A stretch of 64,000 bases of DNA from Gari tellinella (lineage: Eukaryota > Mollusca > Bivalvia > Cardiida > Psammobiidae), in the NCBI GenBank assembly GCA_922989275.2, contig OV277859.1:89152198-89216197 (forward strand). The letters are read 5' to 3'. This document shows, one piece after another, positions 47,968-57,961 of the stretch. Each line of letters starts with the position of its first letter. The first letter of the stretch is position 1. The notes under the pieces are model-generated. The model worked only from the letters and a program-made list of their open reading frames with translations, searched no databases and was not told the origin of the DNA. The translations under genes and the position numbers were made by a program.

Positions 47968-50900
47968 GTGGGGAATGCTGGTCTAGTGCATTCAAACTTT
48001 TGTTGAGCGAAAAATACAAAATTGACTTGATTTCTATATGAAATCATCAACGATATTTGTTAAAAAGATTGATAATTTCAGGCATAAATACAAATAAAAA
48101 ATCAATAATAAAGACCATATTATAGGCTATGAGTGAACTTATATAAAATCATATCATCCGTTTTAGTATGACAACAGTTATGCCAACTACCAGAAACTAT
48201 ATATTATGATTTTAGTCATGCGATTTATCTTGTAACCTTTTTGCTGCAGTGACGTCATATGCATTAAACAGTTTTCATCTGCTTTTATTATCAAATTTAT
48301 ATTCGTGCAGAAGGCAAAACAGTCAGATATATCATAACCAAGTTGTTACAGTTGTCTGAATCCATTCCCCTATAATACGCCTTGTTATGCCTATAATTCT
48401 GAAGAAAACAGCTCCTCTTTATACAGTCACGGATTTGTACCAATAAGAAATAGTTTGTATATCATAGCAGCTGTTAGCCTACGACAGGCTTAAATAGAGC
48501 AGCACCTTTAAGCTTAAATGTGTCATCTTTCATTAAAACTAGAAACAGCTATGGGGTAACGGGTTAACCCTTTCGCTCTCAATGACGCTTAAAAGCGCAT
48601 TTGCAAACAGTTTGGGTTGTGACAAAACGCCGCGTAACGCCGCGTCTGATCAGGATCCAAACTGTTTGACACTCATTTTGAAATTCGTCAGTCACACTGC
48701 CTTAATTTTTAACTTTGAAACGACATTTCAGACAACAAAGTTGAAGCGGACGACAATGAAACGGTGAAGGAGTAAACATGAAAGTTTTAAAAGATCTCTC
48801 GAGTTATAATGCAAATATGACTTAAAATATAACCTAAACTTGCAGATACGTGAGAGAATGGCTTAATGGTGCGGCTACTGGCAGGCTTATTAGTTATGAC
48901 TCAGAGAAGAAAACATACCTTATACGCGAAGAACATCATGGTGTCCTGAAAGGTCCTACTACTTGGAGTTTTGGCGTTGTTGCGTTTTCAAAAAGATTTG
49001 AGGATATAAAGAAATGTTTTATGAAGGATGGTCCTTATGGTAAGTTCAGGATACCGTTAACCCTTTCCCCCATAGAAGCAACATTTAGCGCATTCATTTT
49101 ATTCATCCGCCAAAAAAATAGTTCCATTTTATACTGTCATGAATATGTACCATAAGAAATATTTTCTATATCCTAGCAGATAGTAACTTAAAGCAGGCTG
49201 AAAGTAAAGCAAAATGCTCCCTATGGTTGAAATGTATAACTTTTTCAGATTTGAATCGACATACCTTTAAATTTTATTGTCATTATGTCACTTTAAGCGT
49301 TTTGTTTGGTCCTGTTTCAAGTAACGAAACAACGCGCATTTCGGTCGTTCCCCCGCGGTAAATTTGTAAAATAATTTATTGTGACAGAATTGTTTCAGAA
49401 ATGTTGTGAAATTTGTCAAATATGGTGTTAGTACGAGGTCTTCAATCATTTAATGACGGGATAAATCGAATAATGTGCCAGTTCATTAGATAGGACTGGT
49501 TTGTTATGCACGAGGTTAAACCAATGACCGCTCGGCAAAGCATCATGGTAACCGGTTTCTCCCGTCGCAGAATGAACCAGGCCTATATCATGCAATGCCA
49601 GTCAATTTCTCTATTTATACAATCTGTAGTAAAGAGAGACAGGTATGACAGCGTTTGGCTTTGGTCAGGGTTTCATTGAATAACAGGGCTGCCATTTCTC
49701 CGGATTTTTCCTAAGTATTTGGATTTTTATCCTAGCAGATCGTATCTTAAAACAGGCTGAAAGTAAAGCAGAATGCGCCATAAGGCGCAGTCTGCTTTAC
49801 TTTCAACCTGTTTTAAGCAGTCATGTGTATTCAAAACAAGAAACAGACTATGGGGTAAAGGTACGATTAGTAAAATTGCGTCTGAAAAATTGAAAATTTG
49901 AAATCTTAGGATTTGTTTTTGTTTTTTTATGGCAGACCTGGAATAAGAGTTGATATAAGCATGGCCATGTAGCTTTAAACACTTTCATTCTCAATGACGC
50001 CTTAAAGCGCGTTTGCAAACAGTTTAGGTCCTGATCAGACGCCGCGTAACGCGTCTGATCAGGACCCAAACTGTTTGACATTCTAATCGATATTTAATAA
50101 GTCATACAACCTTAAACCTAACTTTGAAACGTGTATTGCAGACAACAATACTGCAGCAGACCACAATTAAGCGATGAAGGGGTAAAATCTCAAGAATAAT
50201 TTGATCATAAAAGGGTTAAATTCACAATAGAGAGGCTCTATTTTATGCATTTTTGTATCCTGCATTCGCCAACCAACTCTACAAAAGAAAGGTTATGGAC
50301 GTGGTGTACGGTGTTCTCTCTCTCTACAACGACATCCAATGGAAGACACAAACTGTGTGCGTTGTTCGGAGGGAGTCGTTATAGGGAGGGAAATGGGCTT
50401 ACATTGGCAAACAGCTTGAATCAAGAATAGACGCCGCGTTACGCGGCATCTGATCTGGATTCAAGCTATTTATCACTCGGTATTAAGTTTTTTTCTACCA
50501 AAATGTCCATCATGTAACTTTGAAAAAACGGCAGACGAGAAGTTTCAACAAACAACATTGCAGTCGTGAATAGGTAGAACATAATTGTCTTGTTTGATGG
50601 AAAAGCCGCAAGCGTTGTTATAATAAGGGAATCGTTGTAGGGAGGGAACACTGTAGTATTGAATGGTGGCTTAACATACAAGTTCAGCATGAACACGTTC
50701 ATTTGGAAGTAAACGTACACGATCGTTGTATACAAATATGCTTTAGGGTTGTCATATTTTCAGGGCTCGGTTATGACAACGATGATTGCTTCTGGAGATT
50801 CTTTGGTACCAGCAGAATGGCTACAGCTGTAGACACTGTTGAAAAGGCTATTGTTGCTAAGCTGAAAGGGACGGACATCATCGACAAGCTAGGTAATTGT

Positions 50901-53649
50901 ATTTTTTGCCCCATAGGCAAGACTATGGCGGCAGAAAGTAATGTAAACACAGGATGCGTGTATGAGAAGTTTCGTGTGTACATCTTGGGATATTGGAGTG
51001 TTGAATGCTACTTTTAGGTCAATGTGGCCTTTACCTTGACCTTTGACCTCATGTGCAAATAAAGCTTGTCCGAAGAGTATCTTCTTTACAATACATGTAT
51101 ACGCCAGGAATAGCAATTTGGGGTGTGAGTACATCCTAAGATGGCGAAATGTCGCGTACTTTTTTAAGCATACTGTGACCTTGACCTTGACCTTGACTAT
51201 TGATCTCAATCTTAAAAATGTTTTTTTCCATAATACATTTCTGTTAACAGTTTAGCTAGGGCTAAAAAAAAAAAGTTTAGCTAGGGCCAGAACATTTGGT
51301 GTGTAAGTATATCTTATGTAAATGGCCGACGTGTGACCCGGTGATCAGGGAGGTAAATGTAAAAGTCGGCAGAATACGAGTTACGTAAATGCAGACTTTA
51401 TAAACCCACACCTTTACCTTTGGATAGCGGAGTTTCGCATATTAATTTAAGGTCTATGTAACCTTGACCTTAAACATCAATTGTAAAAAAACGTTTGTCC
51501 GAAGCATATATTCTGTACCTCATAAACGAAATAGCAACTTTGGTGCCTTAGTACATCTTGGGCTGGTGGAGTGTCGCGTATTACTTCCAGGTTACTGTGT
51601 CCTTAACCTTGACCTTTGACCTAAATTGTAAAAAGAAATGATTATCAGGAGTACTATCTTCTGTACATTACCAGTTAGAGATAACACATTGGATATGTGA
51701 GTACAACTTTGGATGGTGGTAGTGTCATGTATTGCTTTCACATCACTGTGGCATCACGCTTTGACCACTATTGTAGAAAAAGCTTGTCCGGAACATAATC
51801 GTTCGCCTTGTGAGCTAGATATACACAATTTGGAGTCTGATTATATCTTTGGATGTCGAAGGGTCACATAAAATTTTCAGATCACTGTGACCTTGACCTT
51901 ATTTTGTACAATACATTTTTACGGAGTTTATATCCTATAGCTAATCTGCTAGGAATACCCAATAGTTGTGTCGGGATTAAGACTTGGGAATATATCTCAA
52001 AGGTCAATGTCATAGTTTAGTGACAATGGTCAAAAAGGGAATATTTTCTTCGAGAGAATTTGATGAGTCTTGCTGGAGACCCATGTCTGTAGCTTCAAGA
52101 TAAATTTAACAGTACGGTATCAAAGGTTTAAAAGAGAACATTGTGTCTTGTCCGGGCTCAAATTAAAATAAGTTGGGAATGATGTTCATCTAGAAAGACA
52201 ATATGTTGTGTACAACCCCAGGTCTGTAGCTTAAAAGTCAATGTCACAGTCAGCAGTCAAACATCAAAATGAGAAACATTTTGTCCTGTCTAGATTCCAT
52301 CATGCACGGATGCAGTATGAACTAATTTAGCACACATAATTATATTCAAAAACAGATAATGAGTCTGATGCCAGACCCAGGTCTGTAGCTCTATGTTCAA
52401 GGTCACAAACATTTGTTGCAGTTAAAAAGTGACACTTTTTGTGCCTGTGCCACTAACATTGTTTTACATAATATAGTTTTGAAATTATTTGCTACAAATA
52501 GGCTTCCAGATATGTGGCACATGCAATATCCATGTATATAAGTCAGGGCCTCAATCGGTCTCAAAGTGAGAAAGGTCCTGTCATATACATGACCTACGTT
52601 TTAATGTCAGGGATCTCCTTACTGACTGTGGCAGCTCTTGTTTACAGCCTACTTTAGTAATCCCCCATTTATTATGACCATAAAAAAGGAAGATTTATTG
52701 ATTTGAGTGAAAAAAGATGGCAACTTAAAGCGAGATTTAAAGAAAATTATTAAGCCAGATGCTTAAACTCTTCAATGTCAATGACACAAAAAGGCGTATT
52801 TTCAAACAGTTTGGATCCTGATAAGACACCGTAATTTCTTGTAAATGTTATATATTACTTTACATATTGAATATATTTACTCCTTATCATGATAGGCGAG
52901 ACTTGGCAATTATAAGCAAACAGGTTGGATACAGCGTAACGCGGCGTCTAACCTGCACCGAAACCGTTTGCCACCTATATTCAGTTTGTCACGTTTGAAA
53001 GCAGAAAAAAAATATATATTGTTTGTCGCAGACGATATTTAAACAGACGACAATTCAGCATGATACGAATTAAAGATTTGAACCATTTTCAGAATCTGGA
53101 ATAAACGTATTGGATGTTGGTTGTGGGTCAGCAGAGTTCACTTTGGTATTTGGCAAACTTTTCCCGAAGTCAACTTTCACGGGTCTTGAGTATTGCCAGA
53201 TTCCTTTCAAAATGGCTAAGGAACGTGTCGCCAACGCAGGCCTTGACAACTTAACCATCATAAATGGCGATGCACATGCTCTTCCTGCTGAGATGACTGG
53301 TCAGTTTGATTTGGTTACTATGATAGACGTACTCCACGATCTACCAGATCCACACAAGGCTTTGGCAGAAATATGCAAAATCCTCAAACCTGACGGAACC
53401 TTTCTCATGTGGGATTTCGGAGGAGTAAGCAGTAATCCTGAAACTCACATTGGGAATCTCACAATTGCTATGTTCTACACGTGTTCCGTTTATTGTTGCC
53501 TTCCATGCAGTCTTTCGGCGGAACCAAGGATCGGGTATGGTACCTGCTGGGGCGGTAAGAACATCGAGGCCGCTCTTAAAGAAAAGTTTAAAATTGCCAA
53601 GGTCGATTGCATATCACCAGTGTCTTACCTTTACACATGTACTAAATGA
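47801..53649 (+). CDS. Rv2258c-like SAM-dependent methyltransferase, 4 exons
   Basis: This is a complete gene for a 348-residue class I methyltransferase. Exons are 47801-47967, 48846-49039, 50764-50892 and 53093-53649 (167+194+129+557 = 1,047 nt including stop), all with GT-AG introns and matching phases. Residues about 15-85 form a winged-helix-like N-terminus (AYTSLLMALGSELGLFDLM, then LADHAGMKERYVREWLNG). Residues 169-180 carry SAM motif I (VLDVGCGSAEF), 194-196 GLE is the acidic motif II position, and 235-250 FDLVTMIDVLHDLPDP is the motif IV region. The overall order and the C-terminal CWGGKNIEAALKEKF match proteins annotated as Rv2258c-like methyltransferases in molluscs and other invertebrates (from memory). 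The substrate is unknown. Every intron carries MITEs. Start context ACC ATG G is good. Confidence 0.9.
48300..48775. repeat. Decayed B MITE and A4 MITE in intron 1
   Basis: 48,355-48,564 is an old B (CATTCCCCTATAATACGCC ... TATGGGGTAACGGG). 48,564-48,775 is an A4 (TTAACCCTTTCGCTCTCAAT ... ACGGTGAAGGAGTAAA) that shares TTAA with it. Core ACGCCGCGTAACGCCGCGTC. Confidence 0.75.
48846..49039 (+). CDS. Methyltransferase exon 2
   Basis: The acceptor is AAACTTGCAG before ATACGTGAGAG, and the donor is CCTTATG|GTAAGT. It gives YVREWLNGAATGRLISYD, the wing of the N-terminal domain, then TYLIREEHHGVL and SKRFEDIKKCFMKDGPYG. KERYVREWL spans the exon 1/2 junction and is a family signature. Confidence 0.9.
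49057..49225. repeat. Half B MITE 17 bp past exon 2 donor
   Basis: TTAACCCTTTCCCCCATAGA ... AAAGCAGGCTGAAAGTAAAG CAAAATGCTCCC; the element stops at its centre. It is close to the left half of 10,963-11,213. Confidence 0.82.
49226..49682. other. Intron 2 DNA, no gene seen
   Basis: No repeat family of this window is recognised in this part. Confidence 0.4.
49683..49940. mobile_element. S composite MITE, copy 2
   Basis: CAGGGCTGCCATTTCTCCGG ... TATGGCAGACCTGG with an embedded B interior (AATGCGCCATAAGGCGCAGT) and ATGGGGTAAAGGTACG next to it. It has the same order as 36,489-36,752, which shows the composite moved as a unit. Confidence 0.82.
49978..50218. mobile_element. A4 MITE
   Basis: TTAAACACTTTCATTCTCAA ... 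ATCATAAAAGGGTTAAA with core AGACGCCGCGTAACGCGTCT. Confidence 0.82.
50309..50653. mobile_element. A1 MITE, full length
   Basis: CGGTGTTCTCTCTCTACAAC ... GTAGGGAGGGAACACTG with TA on both sides. Core ACGCCGCGTTACGCGGCATC. It ends 110 bp before methyltransferase exon 3. Confidence 0.88.
50764..50892 (+). CDS. Methyltransferase exon 3
   Basis: The acceptor is GTCATATTTTCAG before GGCTCGG, and the donor is GACAAGCTAG|GTAATTG. It encodes GLGYDNDDCFWRFFGTSRM and AVDTVEKAIVAKLKGTDI. This is the linker helix region between the N-terminal domain and the SAM fold. Codons 121 and 164 are split at its ends. Confidence 0.9.
51010..51930. repeat. TGACCTTGACCT-rich diverged tandem repeat
   Basis: About five or six diverged units of 150-200 bp, each with a cluster like CTTGACCTTTGACCT followed by TTGTCCGAAG and GAGTACATCTTGGATGG. 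Clusters lie at about 51,030-51,048, 51,175-51,198, 51,459-51,472, 51,597-51,622 and 51,887-51,902. TGACCT is the complement of the AGGTCA half-site bound by nuclear receptors. This type of repeat is common in bivalve genomes as far as I recall. It fills intron 3 of the methyltransferase gene. Confidence 0.8.
51931..52640. repeat. CAGGTCTGTAGCT-type diverged repeat
   Basis: CCATGTCTGTAGCTTCAAG, CCAGGTCTGTAGCTTAAAAG and CCAGGTCTGTAGCTCTATGT at about 52,080, 52,222 and 52,377, each followed by GTCAATGTCACAG or TTCAAGGTCACA. It is a spaced old tandem repeat of about 145-155 bp. The end CAGCTCTTGTTTACAG at 52,632-52,647 may be outside it. Confidence 0.6.
52663..52990. repeat. C and A4 MITE fragments
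   Basis: CCCCCATTTATTATGACCAT (C left end, 52,664-52,760), then TTCAATGTCAATGACAC and CAGTTTGGATCCTGATAAGA (A4 left half). After an AT-rich stretch comes GTAACGCGGCGTCTAACCTG (core-A half, about 52,936). Confidence 0.6.
53093..53649 (+). CDS. Methyltransferase exon 4 and stop
   Basis: The acceptor is ACCATTTTCAG before AATCTGGAAT; the exon ends ACTAAATGA. It holds the whole SAM-binding Rossmann-like domain: VLDVGCGSAEF at 169-179, NGDAHALPAEM at 221-231, and FDLVTMIDVLHDLPDP at 235-250. It continues with ALAEICKILKPDGTFLMWDF and CWGGKNIEAALKEKF. MFYTCSVYCCLPCSL is a Cys-rich segment. One exon covering the full catalytic domain is unusual beside the small first three exons. Confidence 0.92.
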
Positions 53650-53665
53650 AATGAGACCAGTATCT

Positions 53666-53908
53666 GGGGACCGTTTCATATAACTTCGTACGACAATTGT
53701 TATCGTAAGTCTGATTATAAAAGTCTCAATTGTTATTCATTTCTCCATTTAATCCTGTCTTGTGACATCTCTTTGGAATCGTCCTAAAAAGACGATTCCA
53801 AAACGATGTCACCAGACAGGATAAGATAGAGAAATCAGAAAATAAATGTAGTTTGAAGATTTGACCTTCGATCGATTTTGTCGTACGAAGTTTTATGAAA
53901 CGGGCCCC
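53666..53908. mobile_element. D MITE in methyltransferase 3' UTR
   Basis: GGGGACCGTTTCATATAACT ... TTTTATGAAACGGGCCCC begins 17 bp after the stop codon. If transcribed it would fold into a long hairpin (ATCCTGTCTTGTGACATCTC and complement). Confidence 0.88.
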
Positions 53909-53961
53909 TGTTCTGCTGTTATTAGCACATATTGAAGCTATTTGAAACAGTGAAAACCAAT

Positions 53962-54113
53962 ACCATGCTCCAAGGTTATAAATCGTTTTAGCTGAGTCTG
54001 AGATCGTTCTCAAGCATTTGATTGCCCCGATTCGAGCAAGATCTCAATCTAACCAATCAAATGCTTGATAACGATCTCAGACTTCACTCAGATGCTTTAT
54101 AAGCATGGGGCTA
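53962..54113. mobile_element. Family I MITE
   Basis: CATGCTCCAAGGTTATAAAT ... GCTTTATAAGCATGGGGC, arms CAAGCATTTGATTG and CCAATCAAATGCTTG, centre CGAGCAAGATCTCA. Confidence 0.82.
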
Positions 54114-54135
54114 GAACGCTCGTGACACAGATGTA

Positions 54136-54381
54136 CAGTGGAGAATCTGTTATTCTTTCCCGTTTAAACGCAAACGTTCGCAAACGCAAAGCACTAAAAC
54201 GTAGAAAATAACAACTTTAGGACAATTCTGATAATTCTTGTTTGTCTTGGTGGCAAACAGTTTGGAGCCTGATCAGACGCCGGGTTACCCGGCGTCTGAT
54301 CTGGCTCCAAACTGTTTGCATTGCAAATAATAGTTTTAGCGTAAACGCGTTTATTGGGAAAGAATAACAGATTCTCCACTG
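54136..54381. mobile_element. A2 MITE, full length
   Basis: CAGTGGAGAATCTGTTATTC ... AACAGATTCTCCACTG with TA on both sides and core GACGCCGGGTTACCCGGCGT. It is nearly identical to 44,654-44,899, so A2 was active recently. Confidence 0.93.
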
Positions 54382-54471
54382 TATATAGGAATATGTATTG
54401 TTTTATAGCATCTGTCTTACATGAATCTGCACTCCTTCTCGTGGAAAATCTTCTTATTTCATTATGTAATA

Positions 54472-54645
54472 CTACGAACTCGCTTAAATCGATCTTACCA
54501 GTATTTTGTAAGTTGAATTTTGATAGGTCGATCTCGTTTAAGTCAAACATACCAGTATTTCAGCTAAGCCACACGTTTTAACTTTGAAATATGGGTATGT
54601 TCGAACTAACTCGAGTTCGTAGAATTTAGTTTTTACTGTATATAG
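54472..54645. repeat. Family J inverted repeat
   Basis: CTACGAACTCGCTTAAATCG ... ACTAACTCGAGTTCGTAG are the complete outer arms; inside, GGTCGATCTCGTTTAAGTC and CAGCTAAGCCACACG. The arms are longer than in the other J copies. Confidence 0.82.
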
Positions 54646-54839
54646 ATATTCATAATGTGAGGAGTTTTACATACAATAAGTGTAAATTGTATTTGAATAT
54701 TCAGCGAGACTAGTGTTAAAGGCTGTAAGAAATGAAACTATCCCTTCAAGATTTTAATTTTTGTTGTAGTTCTTTCAAAATTACCTTTTTCTAGTGGCGT
54801 ACCAGTAGCGTGTTCAGTTAACATTGTTGGCGATTTATG

Positions 54840-55150
54840 TAAGCAGTTTGTGCCCCATGTGCAGCGTGCAGAGTACAGTGGAGAAAACGTATTCTTTCAA
54901 TATAAACGCGTTTACGCTTAAACTATTATTTTATTGAAAACAGTCTGGAGCAAGGTCCAACGCCGGGTAACCCGGCGTCTGATCAGGCTCCAAACAGTTT
55001 GCCACTGAGAAGTTAACTGGAAGTTAGAATTATCATAAGGTTATCATTTTATATATCTCATTGCAATGAGTTTGCGTATAACGGTATTTCAGACCAGTAG
55101 CCAATTTTAAATCGATCGCCATCGACGGCCATCACTTTCTTTACTGAACT
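54840..55150. repeat. Truncated A2 inside a larger duplicated block
   Basis: GCAGCGTGCAGAGTACAGTG GAG opens a truncated A2 with core GACGCCGGGTAACCCGGCGT. After it come GTATTTCAGACCAGTAGCC and CGATCGCCATCGACGGCC. The same flanks with a second A2 lie at 58,010-58,310, so the duplication includes non-MITE DNA. Confidence 0.75.
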
Positions 55151-55194
55151 CATGACAGTTACTCCATTCACTGCGGTCACGTAATCTTCTCTTA

Positions 55195-55425
55195 CCCTTT
55201 CAACTTCAACGCCAAAATGATAGTGAAGTTTGTATATTTACACCTTTACCGCTATATTGCCGTCTGTTGTATGCAATCTCGTTTCAACGTCACATCTAAG
55301 GCAGAATGACTGGGGAAATTTCGAAACGTGTGACAAAAAGTTTCGATCCTGATCACCGCCGCTTTATCTGGATCCAAACTGTTTGCAAAGTCGATTTAGT
55401 CGACTACAGAGTAAAAAGGGTTAAA
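55195..55425. mobile_element. A4 MITE, decayed
   Basis: CCCTTTCAACTTCAACGCC ... GACTACAGAGTAAAAAGGGT TAA. The core palindrome is reduced to CACCGCCGCTTTATCTGG. Confidence 0.75.
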
Positions 55426-55473
55426 CAGTAACTTTTGTTGTCCGTATTTAGTCCTTGAATTCAAATTGTAGTT

Positions 55474-55795
55474 CAGTACTCCCTCCCTACATCGACACCC
55501 AATTGGGATATAAAGGTTGCGTGCGTTGTTCGGAGGGAGTCGTTATAGGAAGGGAGATTGGCTTATATTAGCAAACAACTTGAATATAGATCAGACGCCG
55601 CGTCCTGGATTCTAGCTGTTCGTTACTCGTCATTAAGTTTTTTTTCTGTCAAAATGCAGCTTGACTGACGTCATTTCAAAACGAGTGTCAAATAGTTTAG
55701 ATCCTGGTCAGACGACGCGTTACGCGGCGTTTAACAAGGATCCCAAATGTTTGCAAAGGCGTTTTTTGGCATCATTGACAGTGAAAGAGGTAAGC
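55474..55795. repeat. A1 left part joined to A4 part
   Basis: CAGTACTCCCTCCCTACATC ... TTTTTTTCTGTCAAAATGCA is A1. From about 55,660 it continues as A4 (CTTGACTGACGTCATTTC, GACGACGCGTTACGCGGCGT, GCATCATTGACAGTGAAAGA). It may be a hybrid or a nested remnant. Confidence 0.68.
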
Positions 55796-56460
55796 GTCGG
55801 CTTTACTATGTTATCACAAATTACCAGTAGTGTCCATTGTTTAAAGAAATACCGAGATCTCTTAACATAGGTGACCGTTTAGTGCAGCACAAAGAAAAAT
55901 ACAGAACTATTATATACGAGTTGCATTAAATACGTGATAATGAGTAGGCCTGTAGTATGTTTTTCTTTTCTTTCGGTAAACGTTGACGCAGTTTAGTATT
56001 CTGACAAAGACCTAGACATTTTTTGTCTTTCTTTCTTTCTAAAAGTCTGCACATAAATGTGATTGTTAGTATGTACGAAGATGTGGATGTATACGGATAA
56101 TACAACACTAGTAATATGCATAATCTTATTTATCATTGCAAAATAAGTTTCTGCTTTAAAATCACAAAGAAAATTATAAGTATACCTGGCTTCAAATATT
56201 TTTTTTATTCATTTTGTATTAAAATGTAAATTTTTGGAGCTTTGTCAGCCATATAACAATTTTGTTATTATATGTGTTTGTAATGTGTGTCGGTGGATGA
56301 CGCACCTTTGACGGGGACAATAAATGAGGTCCTTACTGACAAGGCCTGAAAAAAACCAAAAAACTTTGACGCTTTAAACCCTGTCGGGCAACTTACTTCA
56401 TGAGTAATTCGGATAGCTAGGAACCTTTTCGCCGCAAAATTTATAGGAGTGTTTTTTACC
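55796..56460. other. Intergenic DNA, no gene seen
   Basis: AT-rich. The frame at 56,268-56,480 (minus) was considered as a first exon and rejected. Confidence 0.4.
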
Positions 56461-56600
56461 ACTAGGCACTTCACCGCCATCTTGTTGTCTCAAATATCTA
56501 TTCAACGTTAGATTTTAGGCAGTGTTACTGACATAATTTCAATACGAATGCAAAGCAGTTTGGATTCTGATCAGACGCGGCGACTGACCTAGATCTAATA
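56461..56600. repeat. A4 remnant
   Basis: CTTCACCGCCATCTTGTTGT, AGTGTTACTGACATAATTTC and CAGTTTGGATTCTGATCAGA match A4 order; the core is cut short (CGCGGCGACTGACC). Confidence 0.68.
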
Positions 56601-56682
56601 TAAACTGTTAATGCAGCAAAGCTTTTCAGAGTTTTAAGTGACCTGATACTCGGTAGGTCATTATCTGGCTTTATAACAACTA

Positions 56683-57064
56683 CAGTGACACCCCTCTAAA
56701 CCAGACATTTGTGGGGACAACAAAAAGTTCCGGTTTAGAGAGGTTTCCAGTTAAGAGGGGGTTTGACATATTACCAAAGAGCTTGTTTCTAGTATGGAAG
56801 ATAACTGACCACATAAATCAGATTGAAAGTAAAGCAGAATGTGCCTTACGGCACATTCTGCTATACTTTCAACCTGCTTTAAGCTATCATCTGCTAGAAT
56901 ATATAAACTATTTTCTTCAGTACAGGAACAAACCAAAGACGTAAAAAGGCGAATTTAGGTGTAATTGGTAAATATAGAGAAGGGTTGGAAATGGGACCAA
57001 ATATTGTGTCCGGTTTAGAGAGAATTTAGGTATTTAGAGGTTCCGGTTAAGAGGGGTTGCACTG
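56683..57064. mobile_element. B2 composite MITE
   Basis: CAGTGACACCCCTCTAAACC ... AAGAGGGGTTGCACTG with TA on both sides. Core-B variant GTGCCTTACGGCACATTCTG. A stretch GACATATTACCAAAGAGC is added beside the left arm. Confidence 0.88.
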
Positions 57065-57681
57065 TATCATCCTAGTGCAGTCACGTAGGTTTATGCATGT
57101 AAAACATGCATAAGCATGCAGTTGCACACAGTTATATAGAACTAATACACATCTTGTGATAAGGGATCGTTCGTTTAAGCAGGGTGGACATATATATATG
57201 CCAGTTTCATACTTGTTCTGCGGGATAACGCCTATGCAGAGAAATATTTCCACATCTATGACTACTGTCTTGTAAGTTGTAAACTGCAGGTAACACACAT
57301 TCGCTGAACCACAGTGCATATCTATATAACAAACGGAGAAAAGGAACAGGTAAACTGTTTGAATATTTATATACAACGCATCTCGCAGGTTAAAAATCTT
57401 TTTGTGCTGAGAATATGCGAACGATATCACAAGTGTAGCATACGGGACAATTTACCTGTTTTTGATAAACGGGCTTTCCACATCCCATAGTCTGTTTCTA
57501 GTGCATATTAAGGACTCTATACTTGAAAAAATATGTTCTTCAGTTGTGGAATAAATAAAAGGATAAGAAAATTGTAATGGATAAAATGCTTTGATATATA
57601 CGTAATTTCCACAGAAATTACAGCAATGGCATTTCAGCATGATATAAACGTACAATAGGCCAATGGTCAACTGTAGTGTGC
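57065..57681. other. Intergenic DNA with decayed B piece
   Basis: CCATAGTCTGTTTCTAGTGC and GTTGTGGAATAAATAAAAGG (57,485-57,565) are the two sides of a B element without its core. The repeated CATGCAT motifs at 57,092-57,122 are short. No gene is seen. Confidence 0.5.
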
Positions 57682-57961
57682 GGGGCCTCCGTGGCCTAGT
57701 GGTATAGTCACTGTGACTTACATCACTAAGCTCCTCACCGCTGTGAGTTCGAATCCCAGTAGGGTCGTTCGGATTTTTCATGTGGGGAAGCCTTCCAGCT
57801 GGCTTGCGGAAGGTCGGTGGTTCTACCCAGTTGCCGATTTGTGCCTGAAACAGTGCATAAAGGGCTTCTGGGGTCTTCCTCCACCTATAATTAGCTGGAC
57901 GTCGCGATATGACTGAAATACTGTTGAAAGCGACGTAAAAACAAAACAAATCAAATCAAAT
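57682..57961 (+). mobile_element. Complete tRNA-headed SINE with 11-bp TSD
   Basis: The head has an A box (TGGCCTAGTGGTATAG, about 57,691-57,706) and a B box (GAGTTCGAATCCC, about 57,746-57,758), Leu-tRNA-like with a long variable arm. The body holds GAAGCCTTCCAGCTGGC, CGGAAGGTCGGTGGTTCTAC and GGGGTCTTCCTCCACC, a conserved central domain I recall from many bivalve SINEs. It ends GCGACGTAAAAACAAAACAA and (CAAAT)n. CTGTAGTGTGC at 57,671-57,681 and 57,962-57,972 is the target duplication. The minus-strand frame of 165 codons over it is the antisense of the SINE. Confidence 0.93.

Noticed and set aside
47829..48050. Minus-strand 73-codon frame over methyltransferase exon 1
   Set aside because: It is a shadow of exon 1 on the opposite strand; the plus-strand exon is supported by phase and family match.
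56268..56480. A minus-strand first exon starting MAVKCLVV with CAAGATGGCGG context and a GTAAGT downstream
   Set aside because: The start region (CTTCACCGCCATCTTGTTGT on plus) is the terminal part of an A4 MITE, no continuing exon was found, and the peptide is not recognised.
57452..57949. 165-codon minus-strand frame
   Set aside because: It is the antisense of the tRNA-headed SINE plus flanking DNA, a common false protein in bivalve genomes.
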